The notes under the pieces are model-generated. The model searched no databases, had not been told where the DNA came from, and was given only the letters and a program-made list of their open reading frames with translations. DNA of 64,000 nucleotides from Thermoguttaceae bacterium (GTDB lineage: Bacteria; Planctomycetota; Planctomycetia; Pirellulales; Thermoguttaceae): positions 57,203 through 121,202 of the forward strand of contig JAGBDN010000083.1 in NCBI GenBank assembly GCA_017937485.1, given 5' to 3'. The position numbers and the translations under genes were made by a program. Each line of letters starts with the position of its first letter. Position 1 is the stretch's first letter. This document shows, piece by piece, positions 9,158 to 18,840 of this stretch.

Positions 9158-9185
9158 ATTATATCGCCGTGTGAAAAAAGTTCAA
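9158..9185 (-). promoter_or_regulatory. sigma70-type promoter for the acetyltransferase-like gene
   Basis: TTGAAC (9185-9180), 16-nt spacer, TATAAT (9163-9158) on the minus strand; start codon 117 nt downstream. Confidence 0.75.
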
Positions 9186-9333
9186 GTTTAACCGTCGCGA
9201 ACGGCGTTTTTTATCGCTTACGCCGACGCGTCGCGAGTTTGTCGCGACGAAAAAACGCCGCGTCGCCCTTTTGCCGTCCGCTCGGCGTAACGCGAACGCG
9301 TTGGACGCGCCGCCGAAAACGCGTCAAAGAACA

Positions 9334-9561
9334 AAAAACAAACGGCGAAAAACGAACGCCCAAACGCGGAAAAAAGAGCGGCGAAACAAACGGCGACGGG
9401 AAAAAGCCGAACGCGCGAAAAAAAGACGCCGCAAGAAATAAAAAACGAACGGCGAAAAACGAACGCCTTAATCGCGGAAAAAAGAGCGGCGAAACAAACG
9501 GCGACGGGAAAGCTCGAACGCGCGCCCCAAAACGCCGCAAGAAATAAAAAAACGAACGGCG
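9334..9561. repeat. 107-bp tandem repeat, 2.1 copies
   Basis: The segment AACGGCGAAAAACGAACGCC starts at 9341 and again at 9448, and its first part once more at 9555, an exact spacing of 107 bp each time. Copies share long blocks such as GAGCGGCGAAACAAACGGCG and differ at a few sites. The array is purine-rich on the plus strand and ends inside the terminator of the tRNA genes, so each copy carries part of that terminator sequence. No credible gene is present in the array. Confidence 0.9.
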
Positions 9562-9575
9562 TTAAACCGTTCGTT
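9545..9575 (-). terminator. intrinsic terminator of the tRNA-Phe pair
   Basis: AACGAACGG (9551-9559) and CCGTTCGTT (9567-9575) form a perfect 9-bp stem with a 7-nt loop, 8 nt after the downstream tRNA. On the minus strand the stem runs into TTTTTTTATTTC. Confidence 0.9.
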
Positions 9576-9582
9576 TCCAAAG

Positions 9583-9655
<73 letters not shown>

Positions 9656-9717
9656 AACTCGGGCAAAACCCAAACCCGATCAACGCCGCCGCAACGTTTG
9701 CGACCGCTCAACCGAAG

Positions 9718-9791
<74 letters not shown>

Positions 9792-9824
9792 ACTTAACGA
9801 GTTATCGTCGTCAAGACAAAAGCA

Positions 9825-9852
9825 ATTATAACGCGAACCGCCGAACGGTCAA
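9825..9852 (-). promoter_or_regulatory. promoter of the tRNA-Phe pair
   Basis: TTGACC (9852-9847), 16-nt spacer and TATAAT (9830-9825) on the minus strand, 34 nt before the first tRNA base. Confidence 0.85.
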
Positions 9853-9883
9853 GGGGCAAAATTCCCAAATTTTCGTTTTTCTT

Positions 9884-9957
9884 TAAAAAGAACCCCCAAC
9901 CCGGAAAACGTCGCGCCGCGCTTGCGGAAACCCCGCTCCAACGCGGCGCCGTTTTCC
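9884..9957 (-). terminator. large hairpin terminator after the NAD(P)H oxidoreductase gene
   Basis: GGAAAACG (9903-9910) pairs with CGTTTTCC (9950-9957) and, inside it, CGCCGCG (9914-9920) with CGCGGCG (9942-9948). On the minus strand this 15-bp interrupted stem is followed after about 14 nt by TTTTT (9888-9884). It insulates the tRNA promoter from the gene upstream. Confidence 0.65.
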
Positions 9958-9993
9958 CGTTTCGCTCCGTCGGCTCCGGCCTTTGCGACTCGC

Positions 9994-10593
9994 TCAATCG
10001 ACTTTCGGGAAACGTCGGGCGACGATTTCGCCGACTTCCGCCAACCAAGCGGCGCGTTGCGCTTCGTCGCTCAAAATGATTTGTTCGAAGTTGCGACGTT
10101 CAAACGACTTCGAACCGGTCAAACCGAAAACGATCGTCTTCCAAAAGTTCTCCAACGGATCGCCGTACACGTTCAACTCGACGTCGCGCGGCGTGTTCGA
10201 CGTGCTGAAAACTTGAACCGTTTTGTCGGTCAAGCCTTGCCAAGGGCCGTCCGCCGTGAAGCCGTAGGCGAAGCCGTTGCGCAGAACGCGGTCGAGCCAG
10301 CCCTTCAAAATCGCGGGCGGGCCGCCCCACCAGTTCGGGTGAACGAAAATCAAACCGACCGACTCTTTCACCGCTTGAATCCGCGCTTGAATATCGGCGT
10401 CGGCTTTTTCGACCGGCTCGTTCACCTCGGCGAGCGTCATCGTCGGGTCGAAATTTTCGGCGTAAAGGTCGCTGACGACCGGCGTATATCCGTTGGCGGT
10501 CAACGCGTCGGCGGCGGCTTGAACGATCGCGCCGTTAAAACTTTTTTCGGCTTCCGGGCGCGCGACGACGATAAGAACTTGATTCGACGGCAT
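9994..10593 (-). CDS. NAD(P)H-dependent oxidoreductase, flavodoxin-2 fold (quinone reductase type)
   Basis: A 199-residue cytoplasmic flavoprotein of the NQO1/MdaB/YwrO group, which transfers hydride from NAD(P)H through FMN or FAD to quinones or similar acceptors. The N-terminal VLIVVARPEAEKSFNGAI stretch is the first beta strand and flavin phosphate loop, and HPNWWGGPPAILKGWLDRV (about residues 86-104) is the family signature around the isoalloxazine site. GFAYGF and the STSNTPRD segment fit as well. Length is normal. GGGGAG lies just upstream of the ATG at 10593. The gene has its own promoter (10734-10761) and terminator, so it is a single-gene unit. The exact acceptor cannot be told from sequence. 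Confidence 0.9.
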   Translation of the reverse strand: MPSNQVLIVVARPEAEKSFNGAIVQAAADALTANGYTPVVSDLYAENFDPTMTLAEVNEPVEKADADIQARIQAVKESVGLIFVHPNWWGGPPAILKGWLDRVLRNGFAYGFTADGPWQGLTDKTVQVFSTSNTPRDVELNVYGDPLENFWKTIVFGLTGSKSFERRNFEQIILSDEAQRAAWLAEVGEIVARRFPKVD

Positions 10594-10733
10594 CTTCTCC
10601 CCTTCTTTTTCGTTGCTATTTTCAAGACGCTCGACGCGTCCAACGTTCGTTTTTTCCGCGACGCGCTCCCCTTGCCCCGACTTCCCGCCGACGAAAGCCG
10701 ACGGTCGCCGGACGAACGGAACGCGTCGTTTTT

Positions 10734-10761
10734 ATTATAAACGATTCCTCCGCGCCGCCAA
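10734..10761 (-). promoter_or_regulatory. sigma70-type promoter for the oxidoreductase gene
   Basis: TTGGCG (10761-10756), 16-nt spacer and TATAAT (10739-10734) on the minus strand, about 140 nt before the start at 10593. Confidence 0.7.
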
Positions 10762-10880
10762 GGGGTTCGGTAAAAAGACGCGTTTGTCCGAACGCCGCCG
10801 CGCTCGAAAGGCGACGTTAAATTAGCGAGACCCGGCAAAATAAACGGGAGCGCCCGCCGCCCTTCCCGCGCTCCGTCGAC

Positions 10881-10912
10881 AAAAAAAAAGAGCGGAGGAA
10901 AGCCCCCCGCCC
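10881..10912 (-). terminator. second (distal) terminator copy of the secretion cluster
   Basis: On the minus strand a 9-bp stem (GGGCGGGGG with CTCCGCTC plus one more pair, using two G-U pairs) is followed by nine T residues (10889-10881). It is the diverged copy of the terminator at 11056-11092. Confidence 0.75.
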
Positions 10913-11055
10913 TTTTTGACGAACGTTATTCAACGGACGACGCCGTTTCAACATCGAACCGTCGAACGCCGCCGTTCTCCGAAAAAAATGTCAAATCGGC
11001 GAAACCGGGTAAAATAAACGGGCCCGACCGTCGCTCTTCTCCGGCCCCGGCGACC

Positions 11056-11092
11056 AAAAAAAAGAGCGGAGGAAAGCCCCCGCCCTTTTTTT
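11056..11092 (-). terminator. first terminator after the giant GspK-like gene
   Basis: Stem 11064-11072 / 11077-11085 with a 4-nt loop, followed on the minus strand by eight T residues (11063-11056). It lies about 115 nt after the stop at 11206. The plus strand also has a T tract (11086-11092), but pairing there has A-C mismatches. Confidence 0.85.
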
Positions 11093-11205
11093 CTTCGTTG
11101 AACGTTATTCAACGAACGTCGCCGTTTTCAACGTCGAACCGTCGGACGCCGCCGCTTTTGCGACGCCGCCCGAATCGCTCGGTTCGTTTTCCACTTCTCA
11201 AACGC

Positions 11206-14200
11206 TTAGTCCAACACGCGTTGCAGCAAGATCGCGTCTTGGTAGTTCGCCGACTGTCCGCGACGGAAGTCGACCGGAATCGAACGGTCGATAATCGCGA
11301 ACCCGCGACGACGCTTCGTTTCGCCGAACTCGGCGCCCAGCTCTTTCCCGTAGGTGTAGCCGTCCGGGTAAATCGCTTGGTAGTAGCGGTACCACTTGTA
11401 GTTCGGGTCGATCAGCTTTTCAAGCGTGAGTTCGTTCCCGTCCGGGTCGACGCTCGGCATATTGACGCCGGGGTTGCACCGCTCGACTTCGAAGTAGCCG
11501 ACCGTCGTCCAAATCGCGAAGACGTTCGAACGATTCGTCGTCGTACCGCTCAACCGCTGCATTTCGGCGGTCGCTTCGAAGAGGTTGTTGCGCTTGCCGA
11601 GCAACTTAAACTCTTCGTAAGCGACGTCGTTCGCAATCAGCCAATCGAGATCGGTCGTCGTTTGAATATTCCCTTCGTCGTCGCGATAGGAATAGACCTT
11701 TGCCCCGCCGTCGGTCGCGTAACGCTCTCGCAGGTTGTCGAAAAGCGGATCGCCGTTCGTCCCGCGATCGTCCGAACGCGTTTCGTTTTGCGCGGCCAAA
11801 GTCGCCGAAATCGGGAGCGGCGCCGGCGATTGATCGAGTTGGCCCCAAAGCGGCGTCGTGTGCGCCGGTTGGAACGGAACGAACGCGTTCGGACGGTTCT
11901 CGTCTTGGAAATCTTCGGTTCCGTCGCCGTCGGTATCCCCGACGTTGCGAGTCCAAATCGCGTTGTTGCGGACGTCGAAGAAACCGTCGTCGGAACCTTC
12001 GCTTCGCCAAGGCGTTCCCGGAAGCTTCGCGTCGTTGGAGACGCGATCGGAGCGCGGCGACAGCGCCTTCAACCCCGGTTCCGTCGTCGTGTTCAGGTTG
12101 ATCTTGCCCGGTTCGCGACGCGCCGAGTAGAAGACGGGGTTGCCGTCGCCGTCGGTAATCAGGTTCCCGTTTTCGTCTTCTCCGGCGAGGTTTTGCGTTC
12201 CGAGGAAGAGCGACGGCGTGTAAACAAACTCCAACGCGCGGCAGAGGTTCAGCGACTCGCCCGGGCGCTTCGAGCTTCCGAAGAAGTTCAAATACGGCCC
12301 GATTTTCCCGGCGCGACGCTTCAACTCGCCGTCGACGTCGTCCGCTTTGGCGTACCATTCGCCGAACCCGAAGACGCCTTCGGAACCGAGCGATTTGCCG
12401 CGTTTACGCCGTTCGTCGCTTTTCTCGACGTTGTACAACTTCGACAAGTTGAACTGTTCGTCGACGCGAATGAACTCGAGCCCGAAGCGGCCCGGCGCGG
12501 ACGCCGGAACGAGCGCCAATTCGAACGGGTTGTCGTACGGCGCGTCGTTCCAAACGAGGTGTTCGAACGGCGTCCGCGGCGCGGCGCGATACGGCAAATC
12601 GACCGTCGCGACCGCGTCGTTTTTACGGAAATCGTAATCTCGACTCAAGCCCTTGTATTCAAGCCCCGTCGCCCCTTCAATAAATTCGCCGCTTGCGTCA
12701 TCCGTAGTTCCGAGCGGGCCGCGGTTGTTGTAGAACCCGAGCGTATGACGCGGAATATATTTCAACGCCGGAGCGTGATCCCGCCCGGTCGAAACGCCGC
12801 CGCCAACCCAATCGTTCGGCTTTTCGAGCCCCGCGGAGGCGCCGCCGTCGCCGAGTCGGACGCCGCGGTCCCAAACGTTCGGACGGATTTTACCGTCGTC
12901 GCGCAAACCGCCGAGGAACATCCGTTGCTTGGAGTTCCCCCATTGACGGGACGAAAACGCGTCGGCGTAGGGGAACGTCGTTTTGTCGCCCCCAACCGCC
13001 TTGTTTTCCGCCAGCTCGATCTGGTTTTTATCGTCAAAATCGGTTTTCGCGCCGCCGTCGTCTTCATTTTCTTTGGCGAACATTCGCGAACATTCGTACT
13101 CTAAGTCGGTTACAGCCTCGCCGGTGAAGACCGTCAAGTCCATCGCGTTCCAGTCGACGGTGATATACGGGTTCATCAACGGGTGATACGGACGGTTCGG
13201 GTCGGCGACGCGTTGAACGAACGCCGATTTGTACGCCGGAACGGTTCCGACGCCGAACAATTTGTCTTGGACGATCGGGTAATTCGCGACTTTATTGTCG
13301 TAAAAATTCGCGTCTTCCGTTCCGCGGTCGCCCCAAGTTTTCGGCATTTCGAACGGGACGTCGCGGACGTCGAGGACTTCGGCTCTGTCTTTGTCGATTT
13401 TGTTCGCCGGATCGATCTTCTTCGCTTGGTTTTCGTAATACGGGTCGACGCCGGTCGCGGTCCAGAGCGGTTCCGAAATGTTCAGCCCGCGTCCGCCGAT
13501 GTTGGCGACGGCGACCATATACTTATAGTTCGGCGCCGGTTTTCCCGCTTGCGACAGGTTTTCGGTTCCGGCGTTCGTCAGGGAGTCGTCTCCGTGTCGC
13601 CCGTTGTCGATATTGATCCAACTCGCGGAATCGGAGTCGAGCGGCTTGACGCCGAAGCGACAATCGTCCGTTTCCTCCGCCGACGTATCATAAGTAACGG
13701 AACCGAGCGAGCGTTTTTTATCCGGGCCGACGACCAAATATTCGTTCGGCGCGAGATAAATCGCTTCGCCCTCGGCGTTGCAGAAGGTGCGCAGCGCGTC
13801 CGGATACTTCCCGGCCGTGCCGAGCTTGGTCGCTTCGCTCGCCGCGTCTCCCTCCGCTTTGCAGAACCAAAGGATTCGGTCGATTTCGACTTCGCGCAAC
13901 GACCAAGCGTCGGCGCGCTTGCCGTTAACGGAGTCGACGCGGGAATCTTGCGACGCGGCGAACGCCGGGCCGAGAATGTTCGAACTGCGCAGGTTGAACG
14001 CTTTCCAGTCGGCGAGGATCGCGGCGGCGTTCGGCTCCTTCGCTTTATTGTTCGCTTCGTCGTATCCTTGGTAAAGGTCGAGGTCGGCGATCGACGCGAC
14101 TTCCAACTCGCCCGGAGTCGGCAGGTTGCGGAACTGACGCGTTTGCATCGAGAAGAAGCTGAAATCGTTGTCCGGGAATCGGTTCCCGTCCTTTTTACCG

Positions 14201-17200
14201 GACGCCAACCAATCCAGGACGCCGTTGCGTCCCTTGCGGTAGACGGCGGCTTTCGACCGAGCGTTCTCCTTTTTCGCGTCGTCGTTAGCGCCGTCTTCCG
14301 GAACGTTCAGTCCGCGCGGGTCGCGGCTTTCGGAAATCGCGACGCGCCAAATCGGCATTTCCAATTCGCGACCGAGCGAGTCCGTGTAAACCGGCGTTCG
14401 CTTCGTCAAGCGGAGGCGCCATTGCTTCGTGTTTTCGTCGAACGTGTACAACTCCGTCGACTGCGGCACGTTCGGGTTCGCGGCGCAGTAAAGTTCGAGG
14501 TAAGTCGAACCTTCCGGACGCTTCACTTGGTCGAAGTGCGGGTCGGAGCCGCCCGCGGCGACGCTTTCTTCGTCGGAAGCGCCGTCCGCAACGTCGTGCG
14601 CCTCTTTGGTGTCGGCGATCCCTAAGTCGTGAAAACTGAGCGTTTCCGTCAAAACGAGGTCGGGGCGTTCCATCCCCCAAGCGAGCCGGAAGCCGAGGTC
14701 GCCCGCTTGGTCTTTGACCGACTTGATTTCGCGGCTCATCCATTCGGCGATCAGCTCGTTCGCGCGGCGGTCGACGTTCGTCGTCGTTTCGACGCCGGCG
14801 TCGTCGACGGTCTTCACTTCCGGGAAGAACCCGTCGGCGTTGCGGTAACCGCTCGGTTCGGCGGTCTGCTCGTTATAACTGTTGTTGAACGCGTTGCGGA
14901 AAAACGCCGCCATTAGCTCCGTCGGAACGCCGTTGCGCGGCGCGAAGAGGAAGCGGATTTCCGGCGGATCGACGCCCGCCCAACCGGGGTTAACGAAAAC
15001 GACCGGTTCGCCTTCGGCGTTGGAGTAATCGTTGCGGCCCGCTTCCCAAGGATTGAAGGTAACGCCGCTTTGCGTTCTCTCGGCGGAGATCCAGTCGTTT
15101 TCGACCCACCAACCGTCGAACGGCGTCGGGTCGAAGAAGAACGGAGTCATCGTCGCGTCCGGGTCGGCGAAGTCGACGACGTTGACGCACCACTGCGCGA
15201 CGCGCGTCGCGATCAGTTGCCGCGACACGACGCCGTTGGCTTCTTTGCGGTTGTCGCCGTCGAATTTGAGGAGGTCGAACGAACCTTCGACGTAATCGCT
15301 CAGAAGCTCCGCCGGATCGACCGCGTCGAACACGTTGTCTCCGTCCGTGTCGACCGTAAACGGCAGACCGTCGTTATACAGCGTTCCGGCGTTCATATCT
15401 TCGTAAAGGAGCGTCATAACGACGAGGTAGAGGCCCCGAGCCATTTCCATTCGCTTGACGAGCCCCAAGTTGTGCATATCGCTTCCGTCGGCTCGACGGC
15501 GATAATGTTGGGCGCCGTCGCTCGTCTCGGTCGCGAACTCCGCGTCGAAGTTCGAAACGAATTGGTCGACGTTTTCGTCGTACTCGACGCCGTTCCAATA
15601 ATTTTTGCGCGCCAAAGCGTTCAGGTCGATTTTCTTTCCGGCGGCGATTTCCGGCGGAAGCATCGCGATCAGGTACGCCGAGATTTCGTCGACCTTGTCT
15701 TCGAACACGTCGTAAGACGGGCCGGACGTCATCCAATCGACGTCGATTCCCTTATTCTTGAAAACGCGCGTCAACTCGGCGCGAACGTTGCGGCGAATCA
15801 GGTCTTCGAACCCGAACGAACCGCCGCGGAATTGGCCCTCTTCAAGGGGGGTGTTGTCCGGGAAAACGAGGCTCGGCGACGGGGCGTCGGAGCTGAGCGT
15901 CGTCAACGCGAGGCGCGCGTCGGCCCGTTGCGCTTCGGCGATCAGACGTTCGGTTCGCGAAATATCGTCGGTCGCGCCGTCGAAGAGATCGGAGTTCATC
16001 CCCAAGTCGTCGACGAGTTGCGACGGCAGGTTCGCCGCGTCGGCGTCGAACGGACGGAGCAGACGTTCCAACATCGGGAGCGAATACGGCGAGTCGGCCC
16101 AACCGAGCCCGTTTTGGCGCGCCCAATACGGGTTGCGCGAGTACTGCGGCGCGTAGGTGTAAATTTGCGCGCCGAGCGGATCGTACGAGCGGAACCCGGT
16201 ATCGGCGAAGTCGAATCTCGGAACGAGGTCGGCCAACATTGAATACGCGCCCGCGTCCAACGTCGTTTTACCGCGCCACGGGAAAATCATTTTCGTTCTA
16301 GCGAGCTTCGCGTCGGCTTCGTTCGCGTCCGGGTCGTTCGGGTCGTACAAACGAATCGGGTCGAAGAAACGGAAAAAGTTGTAGCGCGTCGCAAACGCGT
16401 CGTCCGTTTCGTTTCCGTTAATACGGGCGCCCGGTTGCGCTTTATCGTCGTGTTTGTTGTTCAAATCCCAAACCAAGCCGGATTGGTCGACGACGCCGGT
16501 CGGCGCGTCAAGTTGCGACAGGTTGCGGCGCCAAAGGAGGTTCGCCGCGATCGTCTCAATTTGCCGCGTCGTTTTCTTCGTGAAAAGGTGCGACAACGTT
16601 TCGTAAAGTTGGACGTTCGACGTTCCACGCCCTTCGCCGCGCGTCGCAATTTTGACGACGCCGTCGCCGTCGTCGCGCCATTGAAAACGCCCCGTCAAAT
16701 TCGCGACGTTGTAGAACGGCGAATCGAGACCGCCGCTCAAATCTTCCGCCCAGAACGCGGCCAACTCGTCGACGTAATTATACGGATGCGCGACGTCCTT
16801 ATACATATTGTTTTCATCGTCGATCGCGTCGTACTCGAAATTATCGGCGTTTTCCGGGAAGAAACGCCAAGCCGTCCGGGCTCGGTTCGGGAGTTGGTCC
16901 CAGTTTCCGGCGGTGTTGACGTTGACGCGCCCGTCGAGGTCGAGAATCGTATACGCGAACATCGTCGCGTACGGCGTCCCGTTTTCGTCGACGCGAATCG
17001 GCAAACCGGACGGAATCCAAATCGCTTCGCGCACGCCGTCGCCGTCCGCGTCGACGTCGTAAGGATTCGCCGCCGGAGCGTCGGTCGCCAACGCGTTCGC
17101 GAACCCTTCGACGCGGTTCGGAAGCGGGTTTTCCGGATTAACGTAACGCAAACGATCGTTTCCGCCGTCGAAATTCCAGTGGTCGAGCGGAAGCGGACGC

Positions 17201-18687
17201 GGCGTCAGCTTCCGCAGGAGCGCCGTCAACAGAGCGCCGCGCGCCGCTTCGTCGTAATTTCCGGCGTCGTACGCTTGATCGTAAAACGAGAGATAATTCG
17301 TTCCGCCGTTCCAACCGCAGAGGGTTTGGAAGAGCGCCGGACGGTGGAACGACGGCGTAACGGTTTCGTCGCGATTGTTCAGCAAATCGTCGTTCAAGAC
17401 GCCGGAGTCGATAAACGGCGCCTGCTTGTAGTTCGCCAAGAAAAGCGTGAAGCGGTCGGCGGCGGTGTACGGAGCGGCCAAGCGCGGCGGCTCGAGGTAC
17501 GCGCCGTCTTGGTAACCGTACGCGACCGGGTTCGTTCTCCAAACGCCGCCGTCAAACCAAGCGTAACGCCAATCGCGCGAACCGCTCAACTCGGGTTGCG
17601 CGGCGTCGTAGTTCCAGTCGGTCAAGTGCGCCCACATCGAGCGGAAACTGAGCGTCGACGAAGGGCCGCGACGATACGGAACCAAGTCCGGGGCCGCGGC
17701 GTTCGTCCAGAACGCGAACGGAATCCGCAGCGCGTCGCCGCCGAAAGCGGCGATATTGGAATTACCGAGCATTTCCGGCGTGATTTGCGCGTCTTTCGCC
17801 TCCATCGGCGTGAAGCCGCCGACGCCCGTGCCGGAGTAAACCGGACGGTTCAGGCGCGCCGTAACGAGCGGAAGCGATTCGTTGAACGCGTCGACGGCGG
17901 CGTCCGGGTCGGCGCCGTTGCGAGCCGCGGCGTCGCGCAGGTCGGCGACGAAACGTTTCAGGTCGTCGCTCAACTCGACGCGGAAGTGCCAGTTATCCCA
18001 AATTTTGTAATTGTTTTGGTCGCCCGCGTCGTCGTAAGCGGCCATATAGTAGTGATCGAACCAATAGAGCCCGGTTCCGGCGTCGGGCGCGACCATACCG
18101 GCGTTCTTGTAGAGCGGCGCGGTCGGGTTCGTGATCACCTTTTCGAGAACGAAGGTCGAGGAACCGGAAACGACGTCGTTCCAAACCGCTTCCGCGTCGG
18201 CGTCGTCGAACAACGCGTCGCTGAACGTCATCACGCCGCCGGAACGCTCGAAGTAGTCTTTAATATTGCCCCAAGAGTGATTTTGCACGTCCGGCGTCAA
18301 AACGGCGTACCCGCGATTCGGGAAGATCGCGATATTCGCTTCGAACTGCACCGACGCGTTTTCGCTCGCGCCGGTCGGAACGCCGTTATTGTCGTAGGAA
18401 ATATTGTACTCTTTCCAGTCGCCGTACATATTTTCGAGGACGCCGAACGGGCCGATCGGGTTGCGTTCGTTGTTCGAGCCGATCAGGACGTTGCGCAACG
18501 CGGCGCCGACGTCTTCTTGCGCGGTCGGCGGGAGGTAGCGTTCGGCTTTCGCGGCGTTTTGCGCCGTGTCGGCCATATTCGACGTGATCGTCATGAACGC
18601 TAAGACGGAGACGGCGAACATCGCCAAAAGCGTCAAGATTAACAGCAACGCGACGCCGCGCCGTTCGGTGTGGTTTCGACGTTTCAT
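11206..18687 (-). CDS. giant GspK-like / PilX-like pseudopilus protein
   Basis: A single open frame of 2493 residues. The N-terminus MKRRNHTERRGVALLLILTL is a basic leader followed by one hydrophobic helix (about residues 11-33), as in GspK and PilX proteins that cap or prime pseudopili. Two copies of the GspK-like N-x-N-T-A/T motif are visible: DLDGRVNVNTAG at about residue 585 and GKINLNTTTEPG at about residue 2195. E. coli-type GspK is about 330 residues, so this is seven times larger; the rest is an acidic, Asn/Asp/Gly/Tyr-rich exported region without enzyme motifs. GAGGAACC precedes the ATG. It is the last gene of the pseudopilin series, 236 nt after the PilV-like gene, and ends before two tandem terminators. 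Role in the pseudopilus tip is inferred. Confidence 0.8.
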   Translation of the reverse strand: MKRRNHTERRGVALLLILTLLAMFAVSVLAFMTITSNMADTAQNAAKAERYLPPTAQEDVGAALRNVLIGSNNERNPIGPFGVLENMYGDWKEYNISYDNNGVPTGASENASVQFEANIAIFPNRGYAVLTPDVQNHSWGNIKDYFERSGGVMTFSDALFDDADAEAVWNDVVSGSSTFVLEKVITNPTAPLYKNAGMVAPDAGTGLYWFDHYYMAAYDDAGDQNNYKIWDNWHFRVELSDDLKRFVADLRDAAARNGADPDAAVDAFNESLPLVTARLNRPVYSGTGVGGFTPMEAKDAQITPEMLGNSNIAAFGGDALRIPFAFWTNAAAPDLVPYRRGPSSTLSFRSMWAHLTDWNYDAAQPELSGSRDWRYAWFDGGVWRTNPVAYGYQDGAYLEPPRLAAPYTAADRFTLFLANYKQAPFIDSGVLNDDLLNNRDETVTPSFHRPALFQTLCGWNGGTNYLSFYDQAYDAGNYDEAARGALLTALLRKLTPRPLPLDHWNFDGGNDRLRYVNPENPLPNRVEGFANALATDAPAANPYDVDADGDGVREAIWIPSGLPIRVDENGTPYATMFAYTILDLDGRVNVNTAGNWDQLPNRARTAWRFFPENADNFEYDAIDDENNMYKDVAHPYNYVDELAAFWAEDLSGGLDSPFYNVANLTGRFQWRDDGDGVVKIATRGEGRGTSNVQLYETLSHLFTKKTTRQIETIAANLLWRRNLSQLDAPTGVVDQSGLVWDLNNKHDDKAQPGARINGNETDDAFATRYNFFRFFDPIRLYDPNDPDANEADAKLARTKMIFPWRGKTTLDAGAYSMLADLVPRFDFADTGFRSYDPLGAQIYTYAPQYSRNPYWARQNGLGWADSPYSLPMLERLLRPFDADAANLPSQLVDDLGMNSDLFDGATDDISRTERLIAEAQRADARLALTTLSSDAPSPSLVFPDNTPLEEGQFRGGSFGFEDLIRRNVRAELTRVFKNKGIDVDWMTSGPSYDVFEDKVDEISAYLIAMLPPEIAAGKKIDLNALARKNYWNGVEYDENVDQFVSNFDAEFATETSDGAQHYRRRADGSDMHNLGLVKRMEMARGLYLVVMTLLYEDMNAGTLYNDGLPFTVDTDGDNVFDAVDPAELLSDYVEGSFDLLKFDGDNRKEANGVVSRQLIATRVAQWCVNVVDFADPDATMTPFFFDPTPFDGWWVENDWISAERTQSGVTFNPWEAGRNDYSNAEGEPVVFVNPGWAGVDPPEIRFLFAPRNGVPTELMAAFFRNAFNNSYNEQTAEPSGYRNADGFFPEVKTVDDAGVETTTNVDRRANELIAEWMSREIKSVKDQAGDLGFRLAWGMERPDLVLTETLSFHDLGIADTKEAHDVADGASDEESVAAGGSDPHFDQVKRPEGSTYLELYCAANPNVPQSTELYTFDENTKQWRLRLTKRTPVYTDSLGRELEMPIWRVAISESRDPRGLNVPEDGANDDAKKENARSKAAVYRKGRNGVLDWLASGKKDGNRFPDNDFSFFSMQTRQFRNLPTPGELEVASIADLDLYQGYDEANNKAKEPNAAAILADWKAFNLRSSNILGPAFAASQDSRVDSVNGKRADAWSLREVEIDRILWFCKAEGDAASEATKLGTAGKYPDALRTFCNAEGEAIYLAPNEYLVVGPDKKRSLGSVTYDTSAEETDDCRFGVKPLDSDSASWINIDNGRHGDDSLTNAGTENLSQAGKPAPNYKYMVAVANIGGRGLNISEPLWTATGVDPYYENQAKKIDPANKIDKDRAEVLDVRDVPFEMPKTWGDRGTEDANFYDNKVANYPIVQDKLFGVGTVPAYKSAFVQRVADPNRPYHPLMNPYITVDWNAMDLTVFTGEAVTDLEYECSRMFAKENEDDGGAKTDFDDKNQIELAENKAVGGDKTTFPYADAFSSRQWGNSKQRMFLGGLRDDGKIRPNVWDRGVRLGDGGASAGLEKPNDWVGGGVSTGRDHAPALKYIPRHTLGFYNNRGPLGTTDDASGEFIEGATGLEYKGLSRDYDFRKNDAVATVDLPYRAAPRTPFEHLVWNDAPYDNPFELALVPASAPGRFGLEFIRVDEQFNLSKLYNVEKSDERRKRGKSLGSEGVFGFGEWYAKADDVDGELKRRAGKIGPYLNFFGSSKRPGESLNLCRALEFVYTPSLFLGTQNLAGEDENGNLITDGDGNPVFYSARREPGKINLNTTTEPGLKALSPRSDRVSNDAKLPGTPWRSEGSDDGFFDVRNNAIWTRNVGDTDGDGTEDFQDENRPNAFVPFQPAHTTPLWGQLDQSPAPLPISATLAAQNETRSDDRGTNGDPLFDNLRERYATDGGAKVYSYRDDEGNIQTTTDLDWLIANDVAYEEFKLLGKRNNLFEATAEMQRLSGTTTNRSNVFAIWTTVGYFEVERCNPGVNMPSVDPDGNELTLEKLIDPNYKWYRYYQAIYPDGYTYGKELGAEFGETKRRRGFAIIDRSIPVDFRRGQSANYQDAILLQRVLD

Positions 18688-18840
18688 AGTTAAGGTTCCT
18701 CGTATGTGCGACGGTCGACTTTCGCCGAAAAAAGCGAAAATCGCCTTTTATGTTTCGCGCTTCGCTTGCCCGGCTCCGCGCGCTTTTTTCTTCGTTAGGT
18801 TCGACGGAGACGCCGCCCCGTCGGTTTCCGGAAATTTCCG

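Larger units (their letters stand above)
10821..11165. repeat. imperfect 179-bp tandem duplication containing terminators
   Basis: The stretch GAACGTTATTCAACG begins at 10921 and at 11100, exactly 179 bp apart. Around these points long blocks match: AAAATAAACGGG, GAGCGGAGGAAAGCCCC, and ATCGAACCGTCGAACGCCGCCG versus its near copy. The two copies have diverged by substitutions and small indels. Each holds one terminator hairpin. Confidence 0.85.

Noticed and set aside
9239..9547. Lys/Arg-rich 102-codon open frame over the 107-bp repeat
   Set aside because: It would start at TTG without ribosome site, lies in a tandem repeat that ends in a terminator, and its composition is that of translated non-coding repeat.
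10881..10912. GAGGAAAG as in the RNase P RNA core
   Set aside because: It is part of a terminator hairpin next to a T run, and the other conserved RNase P segments are absent.
16435..18603. 722-codon open frame opposite the giant GspK-like gene
   Set aside because: Arg/Val-rich composition typical of the antisense of NCG-biased genes; no ribosome site or domain.
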